Positions 54,251 through 63,327 of a stretch of 64,000 bases of DNA are shown piece by piece. A program made the translations under genes and the position numbers. The stretch's first letter is position 1; each line of letters opens with the position of its first letter. The stretch covers positions 124,001 through 188,000 of the forward strand of contig NZ_CP092074.1 in NCBI RefSeq assembly GCF_024138715.1. The letters are read 5' to 3'. Below the pieces are notes generated by a model. That model was not told where the DNA came from, ran no database searches, and worked only from the letters and a program-made list of their open reading frames with translations. Source of the stretch: Emticicia sp. 21SJ11W-3 (GTDB lineage Bacteria > Bacteroidota > Bacteroidia > Cytophagales > Spirosomataceae).

Positions 54251-54285
54251 TTTGTCCGACAAATAGCTTTGATAGGTGGACAAAT
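54251..54285. promoter_or_regulatory. Operator-like repeats upstream of the flavin-reductase/AraC operon
   Basis: TTTGTC-C-GACAAA (54251-54263) is a perfect palindrome, and GACAAAT recurs at 54258-54264 and 54279-54285, 21 bp apart. Direct repeats at two-turn spacing next to the -33 position are the usual form of AraC-family binding sites, so the adjacent AraC protein is the likely binder. Confidence 0.45.
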
Positions 54286-54304
54286 GGCAGCTGTTTCTGT
54301 TCTG

Positions 54305-55201
54305 TTAATTACTATTGCTTTTGATTTTCTTAATGGCCTGTGCTAAAAGCTTATTAAATGCTTCTGGTTTTTCAATCATGGGGTAGTGCCCTGTTAAGCC
54401 CACATCAAACATTTTTACGTTTATGCCGCCTTTGCTGAAAGATAAGGTATCTGTTGGGTGCATAGAACTATTAATCAGATAAAGTACCTTGTGCCATTCT
54501 TTCAGCCGGGCATCAGCCGGATACCGCATGTTCAGTTCAAGGCTGTTTACAGCAATTACAGAATCTGATTGAATAATGTCCTCTGTAACTCGTTTCCTGA
54601 CGAGGCTGTCTGTAGATGGGGCAAATAGCGTCTGATTAACAAAGCCAGAAACCACTTTTTTATAATTGGCTCGTGCCATGTTGAAAAACGCATCAGTTTC
54701 CTTTTTAGATGCTGGGGTTTCTACCCAACCGTAGGTATTAAAATTATCAATGCCTATGATACCCAGCACTGTTTGCGGATTGGTGAGAGCGGTTTCCAGA
54801 ACAATGAACCCACTCATAGAGTGGCCTATTAATATGACATGCTTCAGTTGCAAGGTTTTTATAACGGCCGAAATGTCTTTCGCATAGTTTTCTACCGTCC
54901 AGCTCTGGCGATTCTTACCTGATTCACCAAAGCCGGGCAGGTCTACTGTAACTACCCTGTAACTTTTCTTAAATGCATTTACCTGGGGGCTAAAGTAAGC
55001 CCGGTTTATCCCCCAGCCATGCACAAAAAGCAAGGTAGTATCGCCGGTCCGGGTATCGTCATAAGCTATCTTCACGCCTTCATTTTCAATAACAGGCTTT
55101 ATGGTTGATTCTGAACCCTTTTGCGTTGCATTACTACATGCCAGTTCAGAAACTATCAAGAGTGCAAGAAGGGTATGCTGATAAATGGTTCGTAACTTCA
55201 T
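54305..55201 (-). CDS. Alpha/beta hydrolase lipoprotein
   Basis: A 298-residue hydrolase. It starts with a lipoprotein signal (Cys22 after E-L-A). The nucleophile elbow is GHSMSG (S128), the oxyanion segment is HGWGINRAYF (near residue 61), and the catalytic acid and His should be near the C-terminus (GLTGHYPMIEKPEAFNKLL). The envelope location suggests action on an exported or extracellular ester or lactone. Its nearest neighbours are not related in function. Confidence 0.85.
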   Translation of the reverse strand: MKLRTIYQHTLLALLIVSELACSNATQKGSESTIKPVIENEGVKIAYDDTRTGDTTLLFVHGWGINRAYFSPQVNAFKKSYRVVTVDLPGFGESGKNRQSWTVENYAKDISAVIKTLQLKHVILIGHSMSGFIVLETALTNPQTVLGIIGIDNFNTYGWVETPASKKETDAFFNMARANYKKVVSGFVNQTLFAPSTDSLVRKRVTEDIIQSDSVIAVNSLELNMRYPADARLKEWHKVLYLINSSMHPTDTLSFSKGGINVKMFDVGLTGHYPMIEKPEAFNKLLAQAIKKIKSNSN

Positions 55202-55225
55202 AAAACAGAAAGGTAAGCTTTATAA

Positions 55226-55251
55226 CAAAAAGAGGGCATGTAACCATGCCC
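55226..55251 (-). terminator. Terminator of the Gfo/Idh oxidoreductase gene
   Basis: Minus-strand stem GGGCATG and CATGCCC with loop GTTA, followed by TCTTTTT, 20 bases after the oxidoreductase stop. Confidence 0.75.
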
Positions 55252-55271
55252 CCCGATGGTTTTATTATCAA

Positions 55272-56717
55272 TTATATCCAGCCTCCTGCACGATACTCTC
55301 TTTTTACGAAAGCATTGGCCGGGTCAAAATTGGTGATTTTCATATTTTTGCCGTCCCAAAGTAGTTTTTTGCGACCAATGAACTTGTTGTTCGAATCACG
55401 GAGCAGGAACGAGCGTACGGCCAGATTACCCATCAGGACAATTTCAGTAAGTGGGCCGGCCTCTGCGAAAGCAGAGCTTGTGTAAGCGCCGTAACCTTCT
55501 TTACAGGCTTTTACCCATTGTTGCTGATGCCCTTCTGTATCGCCCTCTACCAGTGCCCGTTTCGGAGCCGGTATTTTTACGTTCAGGAATTTGGCCTCAG
55601 GAAAAAACTTAGGATTATTACCAAACAACTCGGTAGCCAGTATACCTTTTGTGCCTTTAAACAGAATACCACCGTCAGCACTGGCAAATACTTTGTCGTA
55701 ATCGCAACCCTCAGGCAATTCCGGGCGGATTCCGCCATCATACCACGATAGCCCAATTTCTTTATGTACTTTTCCGGTCGGATTCGGGAATTTGAGATGA
55801 ATAGCCGCCGATGGGGGGCATACATCATCATAGAAAGCCTCCTTAAAGAAATCGGCATATACTTGCCCCACCGAACATTCTACCGAGGTAGGGTAGCCCA
55901 GTTTCAAGGCACGAAAGGGTACATCAATAAAATGGCAGCCCATATCGCCAAGGGCACCGGTGCCGAAGTCCCAGTATCCACGCCAGCGGAACGGCATGTA
56001 GGCTTCGTGGTAGTTGCGCATGGGTGCAGTACCCAGCCACAGGTTCCAGTCTACGTCACCTGGTACAGGTTGTTTTTCTCCTTTATCTTTTGGCGATTGT
56101 ACGCCTTGCGGCCATACGGGGCGGTTTGTCCATACTTCTACTTTACTTACCTCACCAATCATTCCGCTCTGTATAATTGCCTCGGTAATACGGGTTCCTT
56201 TACCGCTACTACCCTGATTACCCATCTGGGTAACCAATTTATATTTTTGGGCAGCTTCGGTCAGTTGGCGAGCCTCCCAGATATCGTGCGTAAGAGGTTT
56301 TTCTACATACACGTGTTTGCCCAGTTGCATGGCTGTCATGGCAATGGGGTAGTGCATGTGGTCTGGGGTGGTTACAATTACTGCATCAATGTTTTTTGCC
56401 TCTTTCTCCAGCATCTGGCGGTAATCGCGGTAATAGGGGGCTTTTGGAAATTGCGTGCGAAATTTCTTAGACATCCGGTCGTCTACATCACAAAGCGCTA
56501 CAATATTATCTGAACCGTTATTAAAGGAGTACCGGATGTTCACATCGGCCTTGCCGCCACAACCTACTGCGGCTATGTTTAGTTTATCGCTGGGTGCTAC
56601 AAAGCCTTTGCCCAGCACATGGCGGGGCACAATCATAAACCCGGCCGATGCCAGAGAGGCGCTCTTGATGAAGGTGCGTCTGGTAGTGTTGCCCGGATTT
56701 TTTTCAGTTTTTTTCAT
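55272..56717 (-). CDS. Gfo/Idh/MocA-family oxidoreductase with Tat signal
   Basis: A 481-residue NAD(P)-dependent oxidoreductase exported by the Tat pathway: the twin-arginine signal is TTRRTFIKSASLASAGFM (R13-R14). The Rossmann start NIAAVGCGGKADVNIR and EKPLTHDIWEARQL, with its catalytic Lys, are family marks. Large exported members in Bacteroidota act on sugars or glycosides in the periplasm. No carbohydrate-utilisation locus is adjacent, so the substrate is unknown. Confidence 0.9.
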   Translation of the reverse strand: MKKTEKNPGNTTRRTFIKSASLASAGFMIVPRHVLGKGFVAPSDKLNIAAVGCGGKADVNIRYSFNNGSDNIVALCDVDDRMSKKFRTQFPKAPYYRDYRQMLEKEAKNIDAVIVTTPDHMHYPIAMTAMQLGKHVYVEKPLTHDIWEARQLTEAAQKYKLVTQMGNQGSSGKGTRITEAIIQSGMIGEVSKVEVWTNRPVWPQGVQSPKDKGEKQPVPGDVDWNLWLGTAPMRNYHEAYMPFRWRGYWDFGTGALGDMGCHFIDVPFRALKLGYPTSVECSVGQVYADFFKEAFYDDVCPPSAAIHLKFPNPTGKVHKEIGLSWYDGGIRPELPEGCDYDKVFASADGGILFKGTKGILATELFGNNPKFFPEAKFLNVKIPAPKRALVEGDTEGHQQQWVKACKEGYGAYTSSAFAEAGPLTEIVLMGNLAVRSFLLRDSNNKFIGRKKLLWDGKNMKITNFDPANAFVKREYRAGGWI

Positions 56718-56787
56718 AGGTAAACGGGGTTTGAATGAGTTTGTTTGGTATACGCTTGTATAGGGGGGGAAATCCTGCTGAAAAATA

Positions 56788-56795
56788 CAAAATTA
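56788..56795 (-). promoter_or_regulatory. Probable -7 element for the Gfo/Idh oxidoreductase gene
   Basis: TAATTTTG on the minus strand fits TAnnTTTG and lies 70 bases before the start. The -33 half is weak. Confidence 0.4.
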
Positions 56796-56849
56796 TATTG
56801 AGACTGAACAAATGGTAGCCAAACTTTAAGTGAACAGCAAAAAACAACA

Positions 56850-56877
56850 AAAGCCCGGCAGTTACCTACCGGGCTTT
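56850..56877 (-). terminator. Terminator of the rplKAJL operon
   Basis: On the minus strand AAAGCCCGG, a 10-nt loop, CCGGGCTTT followed by T-rich sequence, about 20 bases after rplL. It cuts the ribosomal-protein operon off from any downstream rpoBC. Confidence 0.85.
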
Positions 56878-56898
56878 GAGTATGACTGTGCGAGTAAA

Positions 56899-57282
56899 TT
56901 ATTTTACTTCTACTTCTGCACCAGCTTCTTCCAAAGATTTTTTCAAACCTTCAGCTTCGTCTTTAGCTACACCTTCTTTCAAAGGTTTCGGAGCAGAGTC
57001 AACTAAATCTTTAGCTTCTTTCAAGCCAAGACCTGTAAGGTCTTTAACCAATTTCACAACTGCAAGTTTGTTAGGACCAGCAGCTTTCAAGATTACGTCG
57101 AAAGATGTTTTTTCTGCAGGAGCTTCAGCAGCTTCGCCACCACCAGCATTACCGGCTACCATTACTGGAGCAGCAGCTGCAGGCTCAATACCATATTCAT
57201 CTTTCAATATTTGTGCTAATTCGTTTACTTCTTTTACAGTCAAATTTACTAATTGTTCTGCAAATGCTTTCAAATCTGCCAT
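56899..57282 (-). CDS. rplL: Ribosomal protein bL12 (L7/L12)
   Basis: A 127-residue L7/L12: N-terminal dimerisation domain ([20 protein letters not shown]), alanine-rich hinge, and C-terminal [21 protein letters not shown] ... [21 protein letters not shown], which contacts translation factors on the ribosomal stalk. It follows rplJ by 122 bases and is the last gene before the operon terminator. Confidence 0.97.
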   Translation of the reverse strand: MADLKAFAEQLVNLTVKEVNELAQILKDEYGIEPAAAAPVMVAGNAGGGEAAEAPAEKTSFDVILKAAGPNKLAVVKLVKDLTGLGLKEAKDLVDSAPKPLKEGVAKDEAEGLKKSLEEAGAEVEVK

Positions 57283-57404
57283 TTTTGTATAGAATTTAAA
57301 AGTTAATACTTGATTTTGATAAATAATTTTAATGAATAATCAGTCTGTATGACTGATGGGTGTTTACTGTATAAAGCCATTGACGGCTAAGATTGGTAAA
57401 CGAA

Positions 57405-57938
57405 TCAGGCTGCTTCTTTCTCTGACAAAGTCTTGAGAATACCAGCCAATTTGTTGCCACCGCTTTGCAAGCCAGAAATAACATTCTTGGCAGGTGATTG
57501 CAACAAACCGATAACCTCGCCAATCAATTCCTGCTTTGACTTCAGGTTCAACAACGTATCTAGTTGGTCGTGACCTATAAACAAAGCTGAATCAACCGAA
57601 GCACCTTTTAATTTGATGCTGTCTTTATTAGCTTTCAGGAAATCCTTAATCAATTTTGCAGCTATTTTGCCCGACTCTTCGTGGAACATCACACCTGAAA
57701 AACCTTTAAGAACAGTTCCGTCAAACGGCGTATAATCGGTATCTAATCTTTCCAGAGCTTTGCTGATCAATGTATTTTTCACTACACGATACTCAATACC
57801 ACGCTCGAAACACAAACGACGTAATTCATTGGTTTTAGCAACGTTCAATCCGCTTGCATCGGTGATATAGAAGTAAGGGGTAGCTGCAAATTTCTCTGCA
57901 AGCTCTTCAATTATTGCTCCTTTTTCTTCTTTTGTCAT
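57405..57938 (-). CDS. rplJ: Ribosomal protein uL10
   Basis: A 177-residue L10, the stalk base that holds L7/L12 dimers. TKEEKGAIIEELAEKF and YFYITDASGLNVAKTNELRR are the conserved start; the C-terminal helix (GGNKLAGILKTLSEKE) binds L12. It starts two bases after the rplA stop, so there is no room for the usual L10 leader RNA between them; an autoregulatory leader would have to lie inside rplA. Confidence 0.95.
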   Translation of the reverse strand: MTKEEKGAIIEELAEKFAATPYFYITDASGLNVAKTNELRRLCFERGIEYRVVKNTLISKALERLDTDYTPFDGTVLKGFSGVMFHEESGKIAAKLIKDFLKANKDSIKLKGASVDSALFIGHDQLDTLLNLKSKQELIGEVIGLLQSPAKNVISGLQSGGNKLAGILKTLSEKEAA

Positions 57939-57940
57939 GA

Positions 57941-58639
57941 TTACAATCCATTAATGGTTGTTTTGTCGATTTGAATACCAGGTCCCATTGTGCTGGCAAG
58001 TGCTACGCTTTTCACGTAGGTACCTTTAGCAGAAGACGGTTTCAATTTCAACAAAGTTTGAATCAATTCTGTAGCATTTTCTGCTAATTTCTCAGGTGAG
58101 AAAGAAACCTTACCGATGGAAGCGTGAATGATACCGGTTTTATCAACTTTGAAGTCAATTTTACCCGCTTTCACTTCTTTTACAGCTGTTGCTACGTCGA
58201 GCGTTACAGTACCAGACTTAGGGTTTGGCATTAATCCGCGAGGGCCGAGGATTTTACCTAACTTACCAAGTTTAGCCATAACAGTTGGCATCGTAATGAT
58301 TACGTCGATGTCTGTCCAGCCTTGTTCGATTTTCTGAATGTATTCGTCCAACCCTACGTAGTCAGCGCCAGCAGCTTTTGCATCAGCTTCTTTGTCAGGT
58401 GTACATAATACAAGAACACGAACAGTTTTACCGGTTCCGTGTGGTAGTGCAACCACACCACGTACCATTTGGTCTGCCTTACGAGGGTCAACACCTAAAC
58501 GAACGTGAACATCTACTGAAGAGTCGAATTTAGTGTATGAAATCTGCTTCAATACATCAGCTGCTTCTTTAAGAGAATAAGCCTTTGAAGCATCATACTT
58601 CGACATTGCTTCCTTTCTTTTTTTGGTCAATTTTGCCAT
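57941..58639 (-). CDS. rplA: Ribosomal protein uL1
   Basis: A 232-residue L1, which binds 23S rRNA at the mobile stalk and represses its own operon in many bacteria. [37 protein letters not shown] and [20 protein letters not shown] are its marks. rplK lies 81 bases upstream. Confidence 0.96.
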   Translation of the reverse strand: MAKLTKKRKEAMSKYDASKAYSLKEAADVLKQISYTKFDSSVDVHVRLGVDPRKADQMVRGVVALPHGTGKTVRVLVLCTPDKEADAKAAGADYVGLDEYIQKIEQGWTDIDVIITMPTVMAKLGKLGKILGPRGLMPNPKSGTVTLDVATAVKEVKAGKIDFKVDKTGIIHASIGKVSFSPEKLAENATELIQTLLKLKPSSAKGTYVKSVALASTMGPGIQIDKTTINGL

Positions 58640-58720
58640 TGCTTTTTGTTTGGTTATAGCGTTATGCCGTGCATAACTCCCATGAATAATAACGAGCGAT
58701 CTACATCACTCATTTGTTTT

Positions 58721-59158
58721 TTAGAACGGTGCGTTGCCTGTGATGGTAATACCCATGTTTTGGGCTGTACCGGCAATCATCTTCATTGCTGATTCCACAG
58801 TAAAGCAATTCAGGTCTGGCATTTTGGTTTCGGCAATTGTTTTTACCTGATCCCAAGTAACCGAGCCCACTTTTTTACGGTTGGGTTGGTCTGAACCTGT
58901 CTTGATTTTGGTTGCTTCTAACAGCATGATAGCAGCGGGCGGAGTTTTGATGGCAAACTCAAACGACTTGTCGGTAAAGTATGTAATTACAACCGGCAAT
59001 ACCATACCCATTTTGTCTTGAGTACGGGCGTTGAATTGTTTACAAAATTCCATGATGTTCAAGCCTTTAGAACCCAACGCCGGACCAATCGGTGGTGAAG
59101 GGTTAGCCTGACCGCCTTTTACCTGAAGTTTCACATAACCTGCGATGTCTTTCGCCAT
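58721..59158 (-). CDS. rplK: Ribosomal protein uL11
   Basis: A 145-residue L11, the protein of the GTPase-associated centre. [20 protein letters not shown] and [18 protein letters not shown] are the signature N-terminal parts. It is the first gene of rplKAJL and has its own promoter; nusG and secE do not precede it. Confidence 0.96.
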   Translation of the reverse strand: MAKDIAGYVKLQVKGGQANPSPPIGPALGSKGLNIMEFCKQFNARTQDKMGMVLPVVITYFTDKSFEFAIKTPPAAIMLLEATKIKTGSDQPNRKKVGSVTWDQVKTIAETKMPDLNCFTVESAMKMIAGTAQNMGITITGNAPF

Positions 59159-59372
59159 TGTCTTTCAGATTTTAAGGAATTTTACAATAAGATTTGATTG
59201 AATCTTGAAGAAGGGCTCACATTCCTGCCTCATTATCAAGCATTTCCGTTGATTTGGTTCAGAAATTTCGCCTGTTATCAGGGGAAGCGACATCTGTTTA
59301 AAGAGACATCAAGATAAAGACTGATTTCCGCCGTTCCGAAAAGTATTTACACACCTTTAGAAAATCGGACTG

Positions 59373-59403
59373 CAAAAGTAGATGTTTTCAAATTGTTTTG
59401 CAA
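59373..59403 (-). promoter_or_regulatory. Promoter of the rplKAJL operon
   Basis: On the minus strand TTG (59403-59401), a 20-nt spacer and TACTTTTG (59380-59373): a near-ideal Bacteroidota promoter, identical in layout to that of sdhCAB. Transcription should start near 59366 and give a leader of about 208 bases before rplK. Confidence 0.72.
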
Positions 59404-59610
59404 CGAAACACCAAAGTATTTTCTAAAAATCTTACAAATAGCCCCGGCAAATACGCTTGCCTCAAGCAATTGATAATAAACTGATTATACAACCCTTGCT
59501 GAAATGGCTGCCAAAGAATTTTTAAGGTAAAAATGCTATAAACAGGGGGTTAATAGCCCCATTAGATAATATTTAACATTGGCTTAACACACCTAACGAT
59601 TTTTTAATCA

Positions 59611-59618
59611 TAAATTTG
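59611..59618 (+). promoter_or_regulatory. Probable -7 element for the PhoB-like gene
   Basis: TAAATTTG fits TAnnTTTG and lies 26 bases before the start codon at 59644. No TTG is at the ideal distance. Confidence 0.5.
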
Positions 59619-59643
59619 CACCGCACTAATTTAAAACGCCTTT

Positions 59644-60330
59644 ATGAGTTCTGCTCACCGTGTGTTAGTAGTTGATGATGAAGCTGATATTGTGGAGTTG
59701 TTAAGCTACAACCTTGAAAAAGAGGGGTACAAAGTTGCTACTGCCCCCGATGGTAAAAAAGCTATTGAAGTTGCACGCGAATTTCTTCCTGAATTAGTAA
59801 TTCTCGATATCATGATGCCACATCTGGATGGCATAGAGGTAGGCCGGACCCTGAGGGGGATTCCGGAAATGAAAAATACGTATATTCTGTACCTGACGGC
59901 TCGTTCAGAAGAGTATTCTGAAATTGCTGCCTTTGAAGTAGGTGCCGACGACTACCTCAACAAGCCCATTAAGCCCCGGGCATTAATGAGCCGTATCAAT
60001 GCGTTTTTCCGCAGGGAAGCTCAGAAAACCGACACCAGCGATTCGCTTGAAGTGGCAGGCCTAAGCATTAACCGCCAGAACTACACCGTTACCAAAACAG
60101 ATGGTACTACTATAGTGCTCCCTAAAAAAGAATTTGAGTTACTTTTCTTCCTGGCGCAGTATCCTAACAAAGTATTCAGCCGGGATGAAATCCTGCAGAA
60201 AATCTGGGGTGTTGATATCTTCGTTGTTGAACGTACCATTGATGTACACATACGTAAGGTTCGGGAAAAAGTTGGCGAAAACTACATCAAAACCCTTAAA
60301 GGAGTAGGGTATATGTTTACAGATGAATAA
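59644..60330 (+). CDS. OmpR/PhoB-family response regulator
   Basis: A 228-residue regulator: receiver (about 6-125; acidic VDDEAD, phospho-acceptor D55 in LVILDIMMPHLDG, Lys in YLNKP) and a winged-helix DNA-binding domain (about 130-228; DVHIRKVREKVGENYIKTLKGVGYMF). It precedes a PhoR-like kinase by 89 bases. The pair most resembles PhoBR, but no phosphate genes are adjacent. Confidence 0.9.
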   Translation: MSSAHRVLVVDDEADIVELLSYNLEKEGYKVATAPDGKKAIEVAREFLPELVILDIMMPHLDGIEVGRTLRGIPEMKNTYILYLTARSEEYSEIAAFEVGADDYLNKPIKPRALMSRINAFFRREAQKTDTSDSLEVAGLSINRQNYTVTKTDGTTIVLPKKEFELLFFLAQYPNKVFSRDEILQKIWGVDIFVVERTIDVHIRKVREKVGENYIKTLKGVGYMFTDE

Positions 60331-60419
60331 TAATCTGTAATTTTAAGAGAAAATTATCTTTTAGATTTGTGGTGTTTACATGCACTGATGATTTTCTGTA
60401 TTTAATCGCGCCCTTCAGT

Positions 60420-61454
60420 ATGTCGTTCAGCCCCCGCATCATTGCGTTTTTTCTTGCCGTAATAATTACGACAGTCTCTATTGTATTCCTCAGTTTTGTG
60501 CCTAATGTTAGCGCGGCCATGTTGTTTGTGGTGGGGGTATCTTCGTTTTTTTCGTCTTTCTTTTTTGTTTTTTATACCATTGATATCCTGATTTTCAAAG
60601 AAGTTGGGCAGATATACAAGAGTATCCAGAAGCTGAAAATCCGTGATTTTGATATCTCGCGCAAGTCACTTATTAAAAGTGTCAACCCCATCAAGATGCT
60701 CAATACCGAGATTTCTACCTATGTAAGCCGTAAACAACAGGAAATTGATGAGTTAAAAAAAATGGAGCAATACAGGCGAGAGTTTCTGGCCGATGTATCG
60801 CACGAACTGAAAACACCCATTTTTGCGGCACAGGGCTTTATTCATACCCTGATTGACGGTGCCAAAGAAGACCCTGTCATTTTAGACCGTTTTCTGAATA
60901 AAGCGGCCAAAAGTCTGGATGGGCTTGATGCGCTCGTGAGAGACCTCGTTACCTTATCGCAGGTTGAAAAGGGTGATTTAAAAATGCACTTTGAAAAAAT
61001 AGAGCTGAAGCACATAACTGAAGAAATATTTGAGCAGCTGGAGTCAAAAGCCAAAACCAGGGGTGTAACGCTGAAAATAAAACCGAAAGATTTACAGGTA
61101 GCCTGGGTAATTGCAGACAAGCAGCGGATATCTCAGGTATTGACTAACCTGGTCGACAACGCCATTAAATACGGTAAAGAAAACGGCAAAATAATTGTAG
61201 AAATAGAAGAAGAGAAAAAGTATTTCCAGGTTTCTATTGAAGATGACGGCCCCGGCATTGCCCCTGAGCATCTGTCACGCATTTTTGAACGCTTCTACCG
61301 TATAGACAAAAGCCGCTCGCGCGAAACCGGAGGCACAGGCCTTGGCTTGGCTATTGTTAAGCACATACTTAACGCCCACCATTCTAAAATAACCGTAACC
61401 AGCAAAATTGACAAAGGTACCAGATTCACTTTCAAACTGCCGGTTGTGAGTTAA
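60420..61454 (+). CDS. PhoR-like sensor histidine kinase
   Basis: A 344-residue kinase from ATG 60420 (an in-frame GTG at 60369 would add 17 residues with no signal-like pattern). Two N-terminal membrane helices (about 6-26, 32-56) are followed by a short linker, a DHp domain with H128 (ADVSHELKTPIFAAQGF) and an HATPase with NLVDNAIKYG, DDGPGI and GGTGLGLAIVKH. It lacks a sizeable periplasmic or PAS domain, so sensing may depend on the membrane or a partner. It is paired with the regulator upstream. Confidence 0.9.
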   Translation: MSFSPRIIAFFLAVIITTVSIVFLSFVPNVSAAMLFVVGVSSFFSSFFFVFYTIDILIFKEVGQIYKSIQKLKIRDFDISRKSLIKSVNPIKMLNTEISTYVSRKQQEIDELKKMEQYRREFLADVSHELKTPIFAAQGFIHTLIDGAKEDPVILDRFLNKAAKSLDGLDALVRDLVTLSQVEKGDLKMHFEKIELKHITEEIFEQLESKAKTRGVTLKIKPKDLQVAWVIADKQRISQVLTNLVDNAIKYGKENGKIIVEIEEEKKYFQVSIEDDGPGIAPEHLSRIFERFYRIDKSRSRETGGTGLGLAIVKHILNAHHSKITVTSKIDKGTRFTFKLPVVS

Positions 61455-61528
61455 TCATTTAACAACCATACCGGCAGGCTAAATAGACCTGAGTGTAAAT
61501 TTTAAGGCATGTTTTCATAATAATAACC

Positions 61529-61536
61529 TACCTTTG
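61529..61536 (+). promoter_or_regulatory. Probable -7 element for the RluA-family gene
   Basis: TACCTTTG fits TAnnTTTG and lies 26 bases before the start at 61563. No clear -33 element. Confidence 0.45.
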
Positions 61537-61562
61537 TATAAAATTTACTTTCTTTTAGCAGT

Positions 61563-62339
61563 ATGGATTTCGAGTTTGAGTTTGAGGAAACCCCCAAAAT
61601 AAAGACTACACCAAAAAATGTTGTTTTTGAAGATCTGATAATCTTTGAAAACAACGATTATATAGTAATTAATAAGCCGCCGTTTCTGTCTAGCCTTGAC
61701 GAACGCACCCAAGACAAACACCAGAGCATTCTGCGTCTGGCAAAGGCCTACTCAGATGATGCCCAGCTTTGCCACCGGCTCGATAAAGAGACATCAGGGG
61801 TATTGGCCATTGCTAAAAACCCTGCAGCTTACCGGAACCTGGCCATGCAGTTCGAAAACCGTGAGGTAACCAAGCGCTACCATGCAGTAGTAAATGGCGT
61901 ACATGATTTTGACAGTATATCGGTATTTTTGCCTATTGCCCAGTTGAAAGACGGCACGGCTGTAAGGATAGACCGTGAGAAAGGTAAAATAGCTGAAACT
62001 ATCTTCTTTACGCTCAAGGCCTACAGGTATCATACATTGGTAGAGTGTATTCCGGTTACAGGCCGCATGCACCAGATACGTGTGCATTTGCAATGCCTGA
62101 AAGCCCCCATTGTTTGTGACCCTACTTATGGTGGAGAGGACATCTTCCTTTCGCAGCTGAAAAGCAAAAAATTCAACCTTAAGAAAGGTACTGAAGAATT
62201 ACCCTTGATAAAAAGGGTGGCTTTGCATGCGCATTCGCTTACTTTCCGATTACTGGATGGCGAGGTAATAAAGATAGAGGCTCCTTACCCGAAAGACTTT
62301 GATGTGCTGGTAAAACAGTTGGATAAGTTTACTGCCTGA
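61563..62339 (+). CDS. RluA-family pseudouridine synthase
   Basis: A 258-residue synthase. The catalytic Asp is D74 in CHRLDKETSGVLAIAKN, and CIPVTGRMHQIRVHLQCL plus APIVCDPTYGG are conserved motifs. It lacks an N-terminal S4 domain. The RNA target (23S rRNA or tRNA) cannot be told. It converges on the EamA gene. Confidence 0.9.
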   Translation: MDFEFEFEETPKIKTTPKNVVFEDLIIFENNDYIVINKPPFLSSLDERTQDKHQSILRLAKAYSDDAQLCHRLDKETSGVLAIAKNPAAYRNLAMQFENREVTKRYHAVVNGVHDFDSISVFLPIAQLKDGTAVRIDREKGKIAETIFFTLKAYRYHTLVECIPVTGRMHQIRVHLQCLKAPIVCDPTYGGEDIFLSQLKSKKFNLKKGTEELPLIKRVALHAHSLTFRLLDGEVIKIEAPYPKDFDVLVKQLDKFTA

Positions 62340-62348
62340 TATTCGGGT

Positions 62349-63269
62349 CTACTCAGCAGAAGTGTTTATGGCTACATTTTTTTTTCGCCCCATGGTCATT
62401 AAAATCACGCCTGTCAGAACAATGGCTGAGGCAACCAGTGAGCGTGGGGTGAGCACCTCTCCTTTAAAAATCCATCCCAAAAAGAAGGCCACTACCGGGT
62501 TTACGTACGCATAAGTAGCTGTAACCTGTGGCGGTGCGTTGTTAATCAGCCACAAGTATGCGCTGTAGCCTATATAAGAGCCCACTACAATGAGGTAAAT
62601 TAATGCCAGCCAGGTTTCCTGTGTCATATTACGAAAGGCCTGCACATGATTCTCTTCAAATATCAGGCTCATTACCAGAGAGAAGCATCCGCCGGTTATC
62701 ATTTGTATGGCGGTAGACTGAACAGGTTTCGGGAGCGACATATATGGGGATTTCAAAGAACCAAAAGCCCAGGCAACTGAACCCGCAAATACCAGTAAGG
62801 CCGGGAAAACGGCCACTTCCCGATTGGCAGTATTGGCCGGATTCATCGGGTCAAGGAGGTAAGCCATCCCGAATAGGCCTATCACCAACCCAATTAAACC
62901 GATAAATGTTGGCTTGGCTTTGCTGAAAAACAGAAAGTCGAGCATTATCATCCAGGCAGGTAAGGTAGCAACCAGCAATGCAACCAGGCCTGACGGCATG
63001 AAGCGCAGCGCATACGCCACTGTACAATTGCCAATGCCACTCAGTGTTACACCCACAACAGCAGCGTTACGTATCTCTTTGAAGTCGGGTATGCCATAGC
63101 CTTTCCACAAAGTAAAGATAAACAACAGTATACCGCCGGTAAGGAATCGTAAGCAGGAAACCATCATGGGCGGAAGCACCTCAATGGCATACTTCATACC
63201 TAAAAAAGTAGAACCCCAGACCACATAGACAAGCCCGAGAGCAATAATAAGCTTGGTTTTATAAGACAT
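62349..63269 (-). CDS. EamA-family transporter (DMT superfamily)
   Basis: A 306-residue membrane protein with ten hydrophobic helices and two EamA halves; VVWGSTFLGMKYAIEVLPP marks the first and AYLWLINNAPPQVTATYAYV with NPVVAFFLGWIFKGE the second. Family members export amino acids or other metabolites. Single gene, next to the Fur-type regulator and in the same direction. Confidence 0.9.
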   Translation of the reverse strand: MSYKTKLIIALGLVYVVWGSTFLGMKYAIEVLPPMMVSCLRFLTGGILLFIFTLWKGYGIPDFKEIRNAAVVGVTLSGIGNCTVAYALRFMPSGLVALLVATLPAWMIMLDFLFFSKAKPTFIGLIGLVIGLFGMAYLLDPMNPANTANREVAVFPALLVFAGSVAWAFGSLKSPYMSLPKPVQSTAIQMITGGCFSLVMSLIFEENHVQAFRNMTQETWLALIYLIVVGSYIGYSAYLWLINNAPPQVTATYAYVNPVVAFFLGWIFKGEVLTPRSLVASAIVLTGVILMTMGRKKNVAINTSAE

Positions 63270-63327
63270 GGATTAAAGCAGTGAAAGCAAGGCAATTCTA
63301 AAAACAGCATGCTGAAACGGCTGGGTT

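Larger units (their letters stand above)
59159..59643. other. Divergent intergenic region, rplK leader and phoB upstream region
   Basis: 485 bases holding the rplKAJL promoter and leader, and the -7 region of the PhoB-like gene. I see no tRNA (tRNA-Trp often precedes secE-nusG), no nusG remnant and no coding frame. Confidence 0.5.
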
